From assembly GCA_032834875.1 (NCBI GenBank), contig CP135238.1, positions 502,011 to 566,010 on the forward strand: a stretch of DNA of 64,000 bases, given 5' to 3'. The first letter of the stretch is position 1; every line of letters begins with the position of its first letter. Under the pieces are notes generated by a model. It did not search any database and was not told the origin of the DNA. It saw only the letters and a program-made list of their open reading frames with translations. The position numbers and the translations under genes are program-made. This DNA is from Sulfuracidifex metallicus DSM 6482 = JCM 9184. Its GTDB lineage: Archaea; Thermoproteota; Thermoprotei_A; Sulfolobales; Sulfolobaceae. This document shows, one piece after another, positions 40,335 to 49,050 of the stretch.

Positions 40335-41231
40335 ATGCTTGACGAATATAAATATCCTTTCATTAAGACGCCTGAGAATGAGCTAGCTTACGTATACGGA
40401 CCTTCGGCTAAGCTATCCGATGTGATTTCCACTGACAGCGACTTGTTAGATCAAGCCAAGGCAAGGATTAGCGAGACACTTAAGGTTGGAAAGGCTAAGC
40501 CATATATAAACCTGAAGAAGCCTGTTCTTCTATTTTATACCGCGCTTTTGACCTTGGCTGCGTTAAACGACGAAGATACCACGTTAAAATACATTAAGGC
40601 TGAGGTTGATATGTTCCATAAGTTAATGGAAAAGGAAAATGAGGATGATCTAATTCAACTAGCAAAAATACTAGGATTAAAGGTTAACAAATGCGACAAG
40701 ATATCATTTACACAGACCAAAACCATTATCTACTTAGAACTTTGTTCCGATCTTATAGATTACATTAAGATGTCAAAGGGAACTGAGGCAAAACTGTCAA
40801 GACAAATTTTGATAGATGGAAAGGTGTTCTTTAACAAACGTTCATTATCAATAATACTTAAAAGAAGACTTCAGACCAAGTTTAAGGAGATGATAAAGCC
40901 GCTGAAGATCTCGTTGCCTAAGACGTTAGAAGATATGATAAAGGAGGGAAAGGCAAGACGAGACCCTCCTTGCATAGCAAACATCAAAGGGAAAGGCAAA
41001 CTTTCTGAGGAGGAAGAACGTGTACTCAACGTCTATCTCACTAACGTTGGCGAAACAACTAATGGAGAAAACGTCATCATTTATTCGTGCAGTATGATGA
41101 AAGAAAAAGGTCTTTGCGTTTCCGATTGCGGAGTTAAAAACCCTTTACAACTTGTCTTTAAGAGACTGAATAACGGCGAGAAATCTCTGAATTACAGTGA
41201 CAATAGAAAGAATAATAAGGACGTAAAATAA
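40335..41231 (+). CDS. priL: DNA primase, large subunit
   Basis: 298 residues. PriL works with the catalytic PriS to make RNA/DNA primers. The N-terminal 150 residues are helical. The C-terminal Fe-S domain is marked by four cysteines, in LKVNKCDKISF, ARRDPPCIANIKGKGKLSEE, YSCSMMKEKGLC and DCGVKNPLQ. The last 25 residues after that (SLNYSDNRKNNKDVK at the end) form a polar extension. The gene has its own promoter 49 bp from metG. Its last 87 bp overlap the opposite lipid gene. PriS is not in this window. Confidence 0.9.
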   Translation: MLDEYKYPFIKTPENELAYVYGPSAKLSDVISTDSDLLDQAKARISETLKVGKAKPYINLKKPVLLFYTALLTLAALNDEDTTLKYIKAEVDMFHKLMEKENEDDLIQLAKILGLKVNKCDKISFTQTKTIIYLELCSDLIDYIKMSKGTEAKLSRQILIDGKVFFNKRSLSIILKRRLQTKFKEMIKPLKISLPKTLEDMIKEGKARRDPPCIANIKGKGKLSEEEERVLNVYLTNVGETTNGENVIIYSCSMMKEKGLCVSDCGVKNPLQLVFKRLNNGEKSLNYSDNRKNNKDVK

Positions 41232-41738
41232 TATTATGCTTATTTCCTTATTTAAGTATAGAGCAATTAATATTATCACAATTGCTATTATCCTTTCTCC
41301 TCTTTCTATGATTCCCCTACCTTCCATCTTATACCCCACAAGCTCAGCCTTTGCTCTCAGATAAGAAATGGTTAGAGATAGCCCTATCAGGATTGACACT
41401 AGGAATGGACTGAAATCGAAAAAAACTAAGGGGGTAATGAAGAACGTATCCTCAAGTCTGTCGAAACTTGAGTCTAAAAAAGCTCCTAATGGAGAAGCTT
41501 TGCCCAAAACTCTTGCCACCTCACCATCTAATGCATCCATGAAGGACGAAATTGCTATTATTAAAACGCCAACAAGCGGGTTCCTCGTCAAGTAAATTAC
41601 TAACGCATAAATCATAGAAAGTATGAGACCTATTGATGTAATAACGTTAGGTGAGACCCCGCTTCTGGATAGGGCTTTTGCAATTGGGGTGAGTAACTTT
41701 TTAGATTGTTTCCTAAGCCTAGTAATCAACTTAACCAC
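41145..41738 (-). CDS. CDP-alcohol phosphatidyltransferase, archaetidylinositol phosphate synthase-like
   Basis: 197 residues with about six membrane helices. The family active site DG(x)2AR(x)8G(x)3D(x)3D is complete: DGEVARVLGKASPLGAFLDSSFDRLED, split over residues 68-95. It couples a CDP-activated lipid with an alcohol phosphate. In archaea with this short form the product is usually archaetidylinositol phosphate; CarS at 51.2 kb makes the CDP-archaeol substrate. The specificity is inferred from family and lineage. It overlaps the end of priL antisense by 87 bp. Confidence 0.82.
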   Translation of the reverse strand: MVKLITRLRKQSKKLLTPIAKALSRSGVSPNVITSIGLILSMIYALVIYLTRNPLVGVLIIAISSFMDALDGEVARVLGKASPLGAFLDSSFDRLEDTFFITPLVFFDFSPFLVSILIGLSLTISYLRAKAELVGYKMEGRGIIERGERIIAIVIILIALYLNKEISIILFYVLIILSIVTVIQRFLAVIQSLKDKL

Positions 41739-41773
41739 TACTGATTTAAGTTACTTCATCAACTCCTCCATAA

Positions 41774-42076
41774 ATGACTAAAAAGTTGATTTTAGTAACA
41801 ACTGAGTCACACCCGATGCATAAAGTATTTTTAGAAATAACTGAAGAGATATCAAAAGAAACTGGCATAGAAAAGGAAGTTAAGGTAGAGGATTATGCTT
41901 TCGTTACTGACTACGGAGAAAAGGACGACTTCGGAATGCCCTGGTTACCGCAACTTTTCTTGCAAGATGACGGAAATATTAAACCCATACTAACTTCCAT
42001 CCCGTTTAACGACTCGCTGAAGCCAGACAAAGAAAAAGCTAAAAATGAGGCTCTTAATAAAGTTAAAAACGCGTAA
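41774..42076 (+). CDS. conserved-looking hypothetical protein, 100 residues
   Basis: Reads MTKKLILVTTESHPMHKVFL, then an acidic middle (KVEDYAFVTDYGEKDDFGMP) followed by WLPQLFLQDDGNIKPILTSI. The pattern strand, helix, strand, PQLFL, strand looks like a thioredoxin-type fold, with MPWLPQLFL where thioredoxins have the cis-Pro loop, but the CxxC active site is absent. Function unknown. It is followed by the lysine methyltransferase after 22 bp on the same strand, so cotranscription is likely. Confidence 0.6.
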   Translation: MTKKLILVTTESHPMHKVFLEITEEISKETGIEKEVKVEDYAFVTDYGEKDDFGMPWLPQLFLQDDGNIKPILTSIPFNDSLKPDKEKAKNEALNKVKNA

Positions 42077-42098
42077 AGATAACTATGATAAGTGATAA

Positions 42099-42581
42099 GT
42101 GTTGAGCACGGTCCCATATGTACCAACACCAGAGAAAGTCGTTAAGGCTATGCTTGAGTTAGCTAAAACCAAAGAAGATGATGTAGTTTATGATATGGGT
42201 TGTGGAGACGGTAGGATAGTGATAACTGCAGTTAAGGAATTCAATGCAAAGAAGGCAGTTTGCGTAGAAATCAACGACGAGAGAATAAAGGAAACGACTT
42301 CAAACATAGATAAGAATGGAGTGACTGGAAGAGTATCAATTGTAAAGGGAAGCTTCTTTGAAGCCCCACTTTCAGAAGCTTCAGTCCTCACAATGTTCCT
42401 TTTACCTAACGTGAATGAAATGTTGAAACCTAAACTGGAAAGGGAGCTCAGACCTGGAACCAGGATAGTATCACATGAATTTGAGATGAGAGAGTGGATA
42501 CCCAAGGAAGTAGTAAAGGTTGAAGACGGAAACATGAACCATACCATTTATCTTTATATTATTGGGGAAAACAAAGGGTAA
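42099..42581 (+). CDS. aKMT-type protein lysine methyltransferase
   Basis: 160 residues from GTG 42099. The SAM site is VVYDMGCGDGRIVITAVKEF (motif I), then VCVEINDERIKET for the acidic motif II. The sequence closely follows what I recall of the crenarchaeal broad-specificity lysine methyltransferase aKMT: VPYVPTPEKVVKAMLELAK at the start, FLLPNVNEMLKPKLERELRPG in the middle, and VKVEDGNMNHTIYLYIIGE at the end. That enzyme methylates lysines on Cren7 and many other cellular proteins. The match is from memory, not a search. Confidence 0.75.
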   Translation: MLSTVPYVPTPEKVVKAMLELAKTKEDDVVYDMGCGDGRIVITAVKEFNAKKAVCVEINDERIKETTSNIDKNGVTGRVSIVKGSFFEAPLSEASVLTMFLLPNVNEMLKPKLERELRPGTRIVSHEFEMREWIPKEVVKVEDGNMNHTIYLYIIGENKG

Positions 42582-42591
42582 CGGTGGTTAA

Positions 42592-43038
42592 ATGAAGATT
42601 ATAGTACTTAAGAGCGAAGACGGCAAGATAACTTCGGATGAAACAGTGGAAGGCGAAATAGGAAAGGTAGTTAAGGATACTGCAAGCAAAGCTTTGGGAG
42701 AATGGAACGAAGATTCCTCCGACTTCATCATTATAAAGGATTTCCACGAAGTAAGAATTCCTCTTCCGTTAAATCCTAAATTGTACGAGACCCTTAAGAA
42801 GTTCCCTATGAGCAAAGAAGAGAAGACCGCAGTGATCAGAATACCCTCATACGTGATAAGTTTCGATAATGTTTGGATGGAGAACGACTCCATAGACAGA
42901 AAAGTTTACGTAGTGTCGTATTTCTTAGATGATAAAACTAAACAGGAGCTAATGGAAGACGCTATGAAGTTAACCTCTCCTGAAAGGGAAAGTCAAGACA
43001 ATGAAGACATAGGGGAAATCGAAGAGGAAGAAGAATGA
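42592..43038 (+). CDS. crenarchaeal hypothetical protein with an acidic tail
   Basis: 148 residues, ATG preceded by GGTGG. A beta-rich front (MKIIVLKSEDGKITSDETVE) is followed by FHEVRIPLPLNPKLYETLKK and a RIPSYVISFDNVWMENDSID strand pair, and it ends with a run of Asp/Glu (GEIEEEEE). It may belong to the crenarchaeal DUF2286 family; I am not certain of the name. It starts 10 bp after the methyltransferase, so the three genes 41774-43038 form an operon. Confidence 0.6.
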   Translation: MKIIVLKSEDGKITSDETVEGEIGKVVKDTASKALGEWNEDSSDFIIIKDFHEVRIPLPLNPKLYETLKKFPMSKEEKTAVIRIPSYVISFDNVWMENDSIDRKVYVVSYFLDDKTKQELMEDAMKLTSPERESQDNEDIGEIEEEEE

Positions 43039-43162
43039 AAAATATGAAATTTTAATTTGCTCATAATTTCACATTCTTTTTGAGAGTAGTTACTGGTTTT
43101 CGATGTAGACAAAAATAATCACAATAAGAGAAAGAAGATATTTTAATAAAAAATAGCCATAA

Positions 43163-45829
43163 TTAGAAACTACTGAAGAAGTTATCTATGGATAAGCCTG
43201 AGGCTATTTCGTCCCAGCTTACTCCTAAAGCTTTCAAAATTTGCTCGAAGGTAGATCTTACAGCGTCCAGATACTTATCAGCATCTATTTCGTTTAACTT
43301 CGCCAGCTGAACTGGTTTCACTCCATCCTTAGTTTTAACTTTCACAAACATAATTATATCCCTAGGTAAGACTTGAACACCAGCTTCCTTTAGTTGTTCT
43401 GCTGCCTTAACGTGTTGTGGAGTAGTCTTCTTGTAATGCTCAACCCCTCTAGAGAGCATAATCTTGAATGCCAGTTCGTCCAAGTTATAGTCCTTGTTCT
43501 TTAAACCCGTGTAAATTGATCTTACCTTGTCTGTTACTTCCTTCTTCACATTCCTCATTTCGTCAGGAGAATTTACCTTTACCAAGATATCTTTTACTTC
43601 AGCGAAAGATTTCTTAAGAAATTCTGGCGTATTCCTCTTTTTAACTAACATTCCCTTTATGTCTACCTTACCATCAGGATAAACCCCGAAGTAATTCTTC
43701 TTTAAACCCGAGAAGGCAACGAACTTATATGATTTATCTACCTCTATATCAAGACCGAACTGGTCCTTGACCCACTTTATCATGCCCTCCACTATTTCCT
43801 GGGTTGGGTTATACAAGAAGAGGGAGTCCGTATCTCCATAAAGGACCTTAACTCCTAAGGAACGAGCGTGTGAAACAGTGCTGGTAATTACGTATCTTCC
43901 AAGTGCTGTCACACTTTCTGCGACTGCTGGTGCATAAAGTGGAAAGCTTTCTGCTCCGAATACACCATAAGTAGCATTTATGAACACTTTCATTGCACGT
44001 TGTACTACATCATAGAAAGTTTTCTGCTCGGCATCCTTAGCTTGCTTTGCCTTCTTTTTGTATATCTTTACCCTAAAGTCTCTCAGCAATCCAGTTATAA
44101 CTGCAGTTATCCCGGGTCTATCAAAGCATATGTTATGAAGGACATTCCCTGTCTCGTCCTTCACTTCTCTTATGTTTTTGCAGTCATTCAAGTCCACCGT
44201 CTCGTAACTTATATTCCACGTTCTAATTATGGATGGATACAGGGAGGCGAAGTCCAACACAACGACGTTGAAGAAGACTCCAGCGGGTGGATCGATTACG
44301 ACTGCGCCCTTGTATCCTTTACCTTTTATTACAGATGCTGTCTTTATTGAGGATGATCTTTCTAATATTTCTTCCTTTAGAGGAATGAGCCAATTTCTTC
44401 TCCTATGCTCCCAGTAATACAAGTTCTTAATCCACGTCGAAACTTCGGTCCTCGTTAGCTCCTCTATTCCCATTCTTGACATCCTGGCAAGCAAAATAAT
44501 TAGTTTCATAGCAATGTTATTATTGAATGTTGTAAGTTTTAGCGTTATTTCAGAATCCCTATAGTTATATTCAATAAGCTTGGTCATATCTAAATCTGAT
44601 ATGGATTTATCTAACTTAACTTTACTTAAACCTAGCATAGCTGAAGCTACTGCATCAAGGCTATACTCGTTGTATTTACCGTCAAATGCATAAGTCTTGA
44701 CTGCCTTGTTAAAGTAAAAGCGATAAAGGTCTATGTGAATTCCTGCCAAGTATTTTGTATCATCCGTATTTATCTGAAACGGAATCTCTTCAGGAAAGAA
44801 ACCAAGCTTTAGTGCCCTGAAGAAGATGTATGGAACGTCGAAGTCGTCTCCATTGAACGTTAGAAGAACTGGATAATCTGGCAAAATGTTAAAGAATTCC
44901 GTTAAAAGATCTACTTCTGTATTGAAAGTCTTCACTTCCAGACCATCAGGTAACTTTGTACTGCCTAAATTCACATCGTCTCGCTTTAGCACCAAAACTA
45001 GCTTCTTACTATCATTGCCAGCTAGGGCTATGCTTATTATAGGAAACTCAGCCTTAACTGGGTCAGGAATTCTGCCCTCAATAGGGGTGAATACTTCTAT
45101 ATCTACCGCAACCCTCTTGAGGTCTGGGGCTTCGGACTCGAAAATTGGCATCCATTCCTTCGAGGTTTCTTTGGTCATCTGATCGGAATCTGAGAACGCT
45201 TTATCTACTTCCTTTACTTCATCCTCAGACAAGGTAGGCTTGGCTTCTTTTAATACCTTCCCCTTAACTAAGTAAGGCATTCCTGGTATTAAGCCTAAAT
45301 CATAAATGTAATTGTTAAAATACTTGATGTGCGCTTCATATGCTTTCGGCACATGTTCCCTCATTCTCCTAACTGCAAGAGGATCCTTTACTACAATTTT
45401 AGTTAGTGTAATTTTCTTATGTGTATAAGGATCGATCTTGACAACTGTTTCTACATGATCAAACGAAGGGTCCTTGGTAATTTTGTTAATTTTATTTACC
45501 TTGTCCACGTCTAAATCGACTAGAAAATAGGACTTGTGGTGCGTATTGTCATAGAGATAATATATCTTTTGAGTGTCCTTATCATAAAGTCTACACACTG
45601 CCTTTCCTTTGTCGCCGTCGTAATCAACTTGTAGTAGAAAGTATATTTTACCCTCCTGAGCTTCCGACATCCATACCTTTGTCTTCCTCTTAGGCAAGTT
45701 ACTTTGCTCCTCCTTTCTGAGTTCCTTCCTAGTTTTAGCTTCTAGGCTATCTGCCCTTTTTTCCTCACTCTTCTTCTCAGCGTTTGAATTGTTAGGTATT
45801 AAGTCAAATAGAGTAAGCTGTTTGCTCAT
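43163..45829 (-). CDS. polB1: family B DNA polymerase I (PolB1), main replicative polymerase
   Basis: 888 residues from ATG 45829 (the outer TTG 45838 is less likely). It begins [14 protein letters not shown], as PolB1 of other Sulfolobales, then a low-complexity linker. Exonuclease motifs: ExoI VDIEVFTP, Exo[13 protein letters not shown], Exo[11 protein letters not shown]. Polymerase motifs: [49 protein letters not shown]. The end [12 protein letters not shown] looks like a PCNA-binding tail. It copies both strands with 3'-5' proofreading. No intein. Slightly longer than the 882-residue S. solfataricus enzyme. Confidence 0.96.
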   Translation of the reverse strand: MSKQLTLFDLIPNNSNAEKKSEEKRADSLEAKTRKELRKEEQSNLPKRKTKVWMSEAQEGKIYFLLQVDYDGDKGKAVCRLYDKDTQKIYYLYDNTHHKSYFLVDLDVDKVNKINKITKDPSFDHVETVVKIDPYTHKKITLTKIVVKDPLAVRRMREHVPKAYEAHIKYFNNYIYDLGLIPGMPYLVKGKVLKEAKPTLSEDEVKEVDKAFSDSDQMTKETSKEWMPIFESEAPDLKRVAVDIEVFTPIEGRIPDPVKAEFPIISIALAGNDSKKLVLVLKRDDVNLGSTKLPDGLEVKTFNTEVDLLTEFFNILPDYPVLLTFNGDDFDVPYIFFRALKLGFFPEEIPFQINTDDTKYLAGIHIDLYRFYFNKAVKTYAFDGKYNEYSLDAVASAMLGLSKVKLDKSISDLDMTKLIEYNYRDSEITLKLTTFNNNIAMKLIILLARMSRMGIEELTRTEVSTWIKNLYYWEHRRRNWLIPLKEEILERSSSIKTASVIKGKGYKGAVVIDPPAGVFFNVVVLDFASLYPSIIRTWNISYETVDLNDCKNIREVKDETGNVLHNICFDRPGITAVITGLLRDFRVKIYKKKAKQAKDAEQKTFYDVVQRAMKVFINATYGVFGAESFPLYAPAVAESVTALGRYVITSTVSHARSLGVKVLYGDTDSLFLYNPTQEIVEGMIKWVKDQFGLDIEVDKSYKFVAFSGLKKNYFGVYPDGKVDIKGMLVKKRNTPEFLKKSFAEVKDILVKVNSPDEMRNVKKEVTDKVRSIYTGLKNKDYNLDELAFKIMLSRGVEHYKKTTPQHVKAAEQLKEAGVQVLPRDIIMFVKVKTKDGVKPVQLAKLNEIDADKYLDAVRSTFEQILKALGVSWDEIASGLSIDNFFSSF

Positions 45830-45876
45830 CTGCAACAATATATATCTTTATAAGAAATACTCTATAAGCTTTCAGT

Positions 45877-45951
45877 GGGCCCATGGCTCAGCCAGGACAG
45901 AGCGGGGGCCTTCGGAGCCTCAGGTCGGGGGTTCAAATCCCCCTGGGCCCG
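45877..45951 (+). tRNA. tRNA-Arg (anticodon TCG)
   Basis: 75 nt. Acceptor GGGCCCA pairs with TGGGCCC (45944-45950), discriminator G. D-stem GCTC/GAGC, anticodon stem GGGGC/GCCTC with loop CTTCGGA giving TCG, T-loop TTCAAAT. No intron, no encoded CCA. A TATA-like TCTTTATAAGAA lies about 30 bp upstream. It reads divergently from polB1. Confidence 0.95.
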
Positions 45952-46081
45952 CTCAGGTTCTATATGCATAATAAAAATTATAAAAGGCAAAAATTACTAA
46001 GCTAGACGAGCTCAGATTATTCCCTGTTCATTTATCTGTTTTAACAAAAATTTTAAAAATTATATTTTATAAGTAAAGTTT

Positions 46082-46681
46082 ATGTCCACTGAATTCTTTA
46101 AGGATACCCATCCAGAGCTCAAAAGGCTTGGCATAGAGATACCAGAACTGGAAAAGAGGTATCCTACTTTGATGAGAATGGGAATCTCGCACGATGACAT
46201 GATATACCTTGCTAGAAGAATATCTCCGTTATTACAGGATTCCGAAAAGATCTTAGATCTAGGGTGTGGAAATTGTCTAATAGCTACACTAATAAATAAA
46301 ATAACATCTAAGAAAATTATCGTTGTAGATCAATGGAAAGAAATGTCAATGGAAAGGGCTATTGAGAACATGGAAATTGACAAGGCTGGCTTAGAACTTG
46401 GGAAAATAAACGAGGAAGATAAACTACCTTATCCAGATAACACCTTTGACACGGCTTACTCGGTTATGTTTCTTTTCAATATGCCTAAAGAGAAAAGGGA
46501 TTTTCTGCTGCAGGAGATCAAACGAGTTTTGAAACAAGAGGGTAAGTTAATAGTGGTAGATAATTTCATTTTTAGAGGCAAAATGAAAAGAGAATTTTCG
46601 TCTCATAATTTTGACCAAACTTGGTATGGCGAGGAGAACGCATTCTCGTTTTTCGTTTTAAAAAATGTAAAAAAGCCCTAA
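46082..46681 (+). CDS. SAM-dependent class I methyltransferase
   Basis: 199 residues. Motif I is KILDLGCGNCLIATLINKI (glycine-rich SAM loop), motif II KIIVVDQWKE, and the post-motif LPYPDNTFDTAYSVMFLFNM with KREFLLQEIKRVLKQEGKLIV-like helix-strand shows the Methyltransf_11 pattern. The first 50 residues (FFKDTHPELKRLGIEIPELE) are an extra helical cap. The substrate is unknown. No leader site is seen and an A/T-rich TATA lies about 30 bp upstream, so it is probably leaderless. It stands alone. Confidence 0.82.
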   Translation: MSTEFFKDTHPELKRLGIEIPELEKRYPTLMRMGISHDDMIYLARRISPLLQDSEKILDLGCGNCLIATLINKITSKKIIVVDQWKEMSMERAIENMEIDKAGLELGKINEEDKLPYPDNTFDTAYSVMFLFNMPKEKRDFLLQEIKRVLKQEGKLIVVDNFIFRGKMKREFSSHNFDQTWYGEENAFSFFVLKNVKKP

Positions 46682-46732
46682 ACATATTGCGATTTCGATA
46701 ATAATTTAAAAACATCTGCGCTTTAATCACTT

Positions 46733-47653
46733 ATGATTCTAATCACAGGGGGTGCTGGATACATAGGAAGTCACTTAACTGATGCCTTGATAGAGGACGG
46801 ATATGACGTAACTGTCATAGATGATTTATCTTCGGGAAATTACATCAACGAAAAAGCCAAGCTGATCAAGTTCGACTTAAGGGATGGAAGTCAACTGAAG
46901 GTGGACGACGTAGACGTTATTTTCCATTTGGCAGCCAACCCTGACGTTAGAACGTCCATGATAGATTCAATAGATCATTTTGAAAGAGACGTAAAGGTTA
47001 CCTTCAACTTGTTGGAAATAGCCAGGAAAACCGACGCAAAGAAGGTAATCTTCGCTTCATCCTCCACGGTTTACGGTGAAGGAAGAATTCCTACGCCTGA
47101 ATGGTCTGAAATAAAGCCTATCTCCAACTATGGCTTATTTAAAGTTTTAGGGGAGGACATGTTAAAGTATTATTCTAGAAACTATAGTATAAAAGGAATC
47201 TCTGTAAGGTTCGCCAACGTGACAGGGGGAAGGGTTTCCCATGGAGTGGTGAAAGATTTCATTGAAAAGCTTAAAAGAGATAGTTCAAAATTAGAAATTT
47301 TAGGTAATGGTAGGCAGAGAAAAAGTTATATATACATTGAGGATGCGGTTAAATCTTTAACCTTTCTGGCTGATTATTATAACGGAAACTATGAGGAGTT
47401 CAACGTGGGTAATGAGGACTGGATAACTGTTAATGAGATAGCTGAAATTATAGAGAAAGAAATGGGAATTAAACCTATTCATGTATACAAGGACGAATTA
47501 GAAGGAAGGGGATGGATGGGTGATGTTAGATTTATGCTCTTGGATTGCATGAAAATCATATCGTTGGGATGGAGACCCAAGTTTACATCAAAGGAAACTG
47601 TAAGATTAGCCGCGAGGGATTTACTGTATGGATATAGGAAGCGTAAGGATTAA
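46733..47653 (+). CDS. NAD-dependent sugar-nucleotide epimerase (UDP-glucose 4-epimerase type)
   Basis: 306 residues, extended short-chain dehydrogenase. NAD-binding [20 protein letters not shown] at the start, catalytic Ser-Tyr-Lys as SSSTVYGEG and [16 protein letters not shown] (the YxxxK is YGLFK), and [20 protein letters not shown] for substrate binding. It probably epimerises UDP-glucose or UDP-GlcNAc for glycan synthesis. The next gene overlaps its 3' end by 26 bp. Confidence 0.87.
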   Translation: MILITGGAGYIGSHLTDALIEDGYDVTVIDDLSSGNYINEKAKLIKFDLRDGSQLKVDDVDVIFHLAANPDVRTSMIDSIDHFERDVKVTFNLLEIARKTDAKKVIFASSSTVYGEGRIPTPEWSEIKPISNYGLFKVLGEDMLKYYSRNYSIKGISVRFANVTGGRVSHGVVKDFIEKLKRDSSKLEILGNGRQRKSYIYIEDAVKSLTFLADYYNGNYEEFNVGNEDWITVNEIAEIIEKEMGIKPIHVYKDELEGRGWMGDVRFMLLDCMKIISLGWRPKFTSKETVRLAARDLLYGYRKRKD

Positions 47654-47855
47654 GGTTTTTGGTATATCCCTCCTCTTATTGTCAATATTTATCATAGGTT
47701 TATCTTTCTCGATCATATTCCTTAACTTCCACATTGTAGTGGGGAGCACTGATATAGGAAAATTTTTCATTAAGATTTTAAATTTCCTTATAATCTTAGG
47801 TATTTTTGGATATCTTGGGTATATAGGCTTAATAATGTTAATTACAAGGAAGTAA
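47628..47855 (+). CDS. small membrane protein, two helices
   Basis: 75 residues. Two hydrophobic helices, about residues 9-34 ([20 protein letters not shown] and on) and 48-71 ([20 protein letters not shown]), with a short loop [11 protein letters not shown]. No motif is recognised. Its ATG is within the end of the epimerase gene (26 bp overlap), so translation is coupled and a role beside that enzyme, such as a glycan transfer or export helper, is possible but unproven. Confidence 0.6.
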   Translation: MDIGSVRIKVFGISLLLLSIFIIGLSFSIIFLNFHIVVGSTDIGKFFIKILNFLIILGIFGYLGYIGLIMLITRK

Positions 47856-47913
47856 CATTCCCCAACAAAAATTAAAGATAATTTTTAAGCCGAGAGAAAT
47901 AATATGCTCTATT

Positions 47914-48480
47914 ATGAACACCAAGAGAAAGGTTCTATATTCAGCTGTTTTCTCGGTAGCGTCTTTTGCAGCAGCCGCAGCTATAGCGTCTACTTTTAAC
48001 GGGTATGCCATAAACGCCTTTGCCGATCCCATAGCTAACCTTACTTTACCTCTGATAATACTCTCCGTTGGAATACAAGTTATCAACGACAAGTATGGTC
48101 CAGCTTTGATTGCAGTAATTAGCGCTTTACTTTACACTATATTTTATTTGCCCTTTCTGACAGTTTCCCTACTCGTAGTAGGCGCGATAGTAGAACTGGT
48201 GACTAGAAAGACTGGATACAGAAGCATTTCATCTGTAACGCTTTATACTACAATAGCTGGTACAGGAGAAGGAATTCTAAGTACGTATCTAGCGTACTTC
48301 ATGGTTAAGGTACCAGTGCCGATGCCTCCGCTATTTGACTGGGTGGTATTCTCCATTATTATGGTCGTAGAGAGTATCTTAATGGGAATAATATCTTACA
48401 AAGTAGGTAGCTATTTAGTAAAGACAGGAATAGTTAAAGAGGAGAGAACTCCACAAGAGGGCAAAGTGACCCACCATTGA
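47914..48480 (+). CDS. ECF transporter substrate-binding (S) component
   Basis: 188 residues with about five or six hydrophobic helices. A short N-terminal charged stretch (MNTKRKVLYSAVFSVASF) leads into helix 1, as in ECF S components, with small residues AAAAIASTF. Polar residues in SVTLYTTIAGTGEGILSTYL near the centre could line the binding pocket. The following T and A genes of the same operon support the assignment. The ligand (a vitamin, cobalt or nickel) cannot be read; no riboswitch is seen upstream. TATA-like sequence lies in TAATTTTTAAGCC, 30 bp before the ATG. Confidence 0.75.
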   Translation: MNTKRKVLYSAVFSVASFAAAAAIASTFNGYAINAFADPIANLTLPLIILSVGIQVINDKYGPALIAVISALLYTIFYLPFLTVSLLVVGAIVELVTRKTGYRSISSVTLYTTIAGTGEGILSTYLAYFMVKVPVPMPPLFDWVVFSIIMVVESILMGIISYKVGSYLVKTGIVKEERTPQEGKVTHH

Positions 48481-48495
48481 AGGGCTCTTTTATTT

Positions 48496-49050
48496 ATGTT
48501 TTTTTTTCTCTCTGTTTTGATATATTTGTCTTCGCTTTATGACCCATTAATTTCCTTTATAGCTACCCTTCCCTTCACAAGAAAAAGAACTGGAATCATA
48601 GAAGTTTTAGTTTCATTTATCTCATTTTTGGTTCTCTCTTTTTTCCATAGAGAGACATTCTTTTCGTTCACGTTAAGGGCTATTTCTCTAATAAATCTGT
48701 ACTTTATGTCATCCCAACTCACAGATTTAAAGTCAATAATAGATATAACCAAAGGAAAAGCTACACCAGTTATAGTTGCAATGGCTTATTATCCTTTCTT
48801 CTATGAAACTACGCTGGAAATAACAACTTACGCTAGAGCCAGAGGAATAAAATTGTATAGGGTTGATAAACTACTATTGCCAATAGTTGTCTTAATAGTG
48901 AAGACAGCAGAGGACCTTTATACTACGGTGACACTGAAACTTAGCGGTAAATATAGAGGAAACTTTGATATAATGCCAAGAAGAAACGATATTATCATCA
49001 TTGCTTATGGAGTGGTGATACTTTGCTTGTCGTTGAGCCTTCACTTCTAA
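48496..49050 (+). CDS. ECF transporter transmembrane (T) component
   Basis: 184 residues, about five hydrophobic helices, ATG start 15 bp after the S gene. The EcfT coupling helices are usually marked by two Ala-Arg-Gly/Arg motifs; one is seen as TLEITTYARARGIKLYR at about residues 108-124, which contacts the ATPase groove. The protein is shorter than most EcfT (about 260), lacking some N-terminal length. Its 3' end overlaps the ATPase gene by 28 bp. Confidence 0.75.
   Translation: MFFFLSVLIYLSSLYDPLISFIATLPFTRKRTGIIEVLVSFISFLVLSFFHRETFFSFTLRAISLINLYFMSSQLTDLKSIIDITKGKATPVIVAMAYYPFFYETTLEITTYARARGIKLYRVDKLLLPIVVLIVKTAEDLYTTVTLKLSGKYRGNFDIMPRRNDIIIIAYGVVILCLSLSLHF

Noticed and set aside
44000-44350. 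116-codon ORF on the plus strand within polB1
   Set aside because: Antisense to the polymerase core motifs; no ribosome site or plausible domain.
45789-45971. 60-codon ORF on the plus strand across the polB1 start
   Set aside because: It runs antisense over the N-terminus of PolB1 and straight through tRNA-Arg, so it is an artefact.
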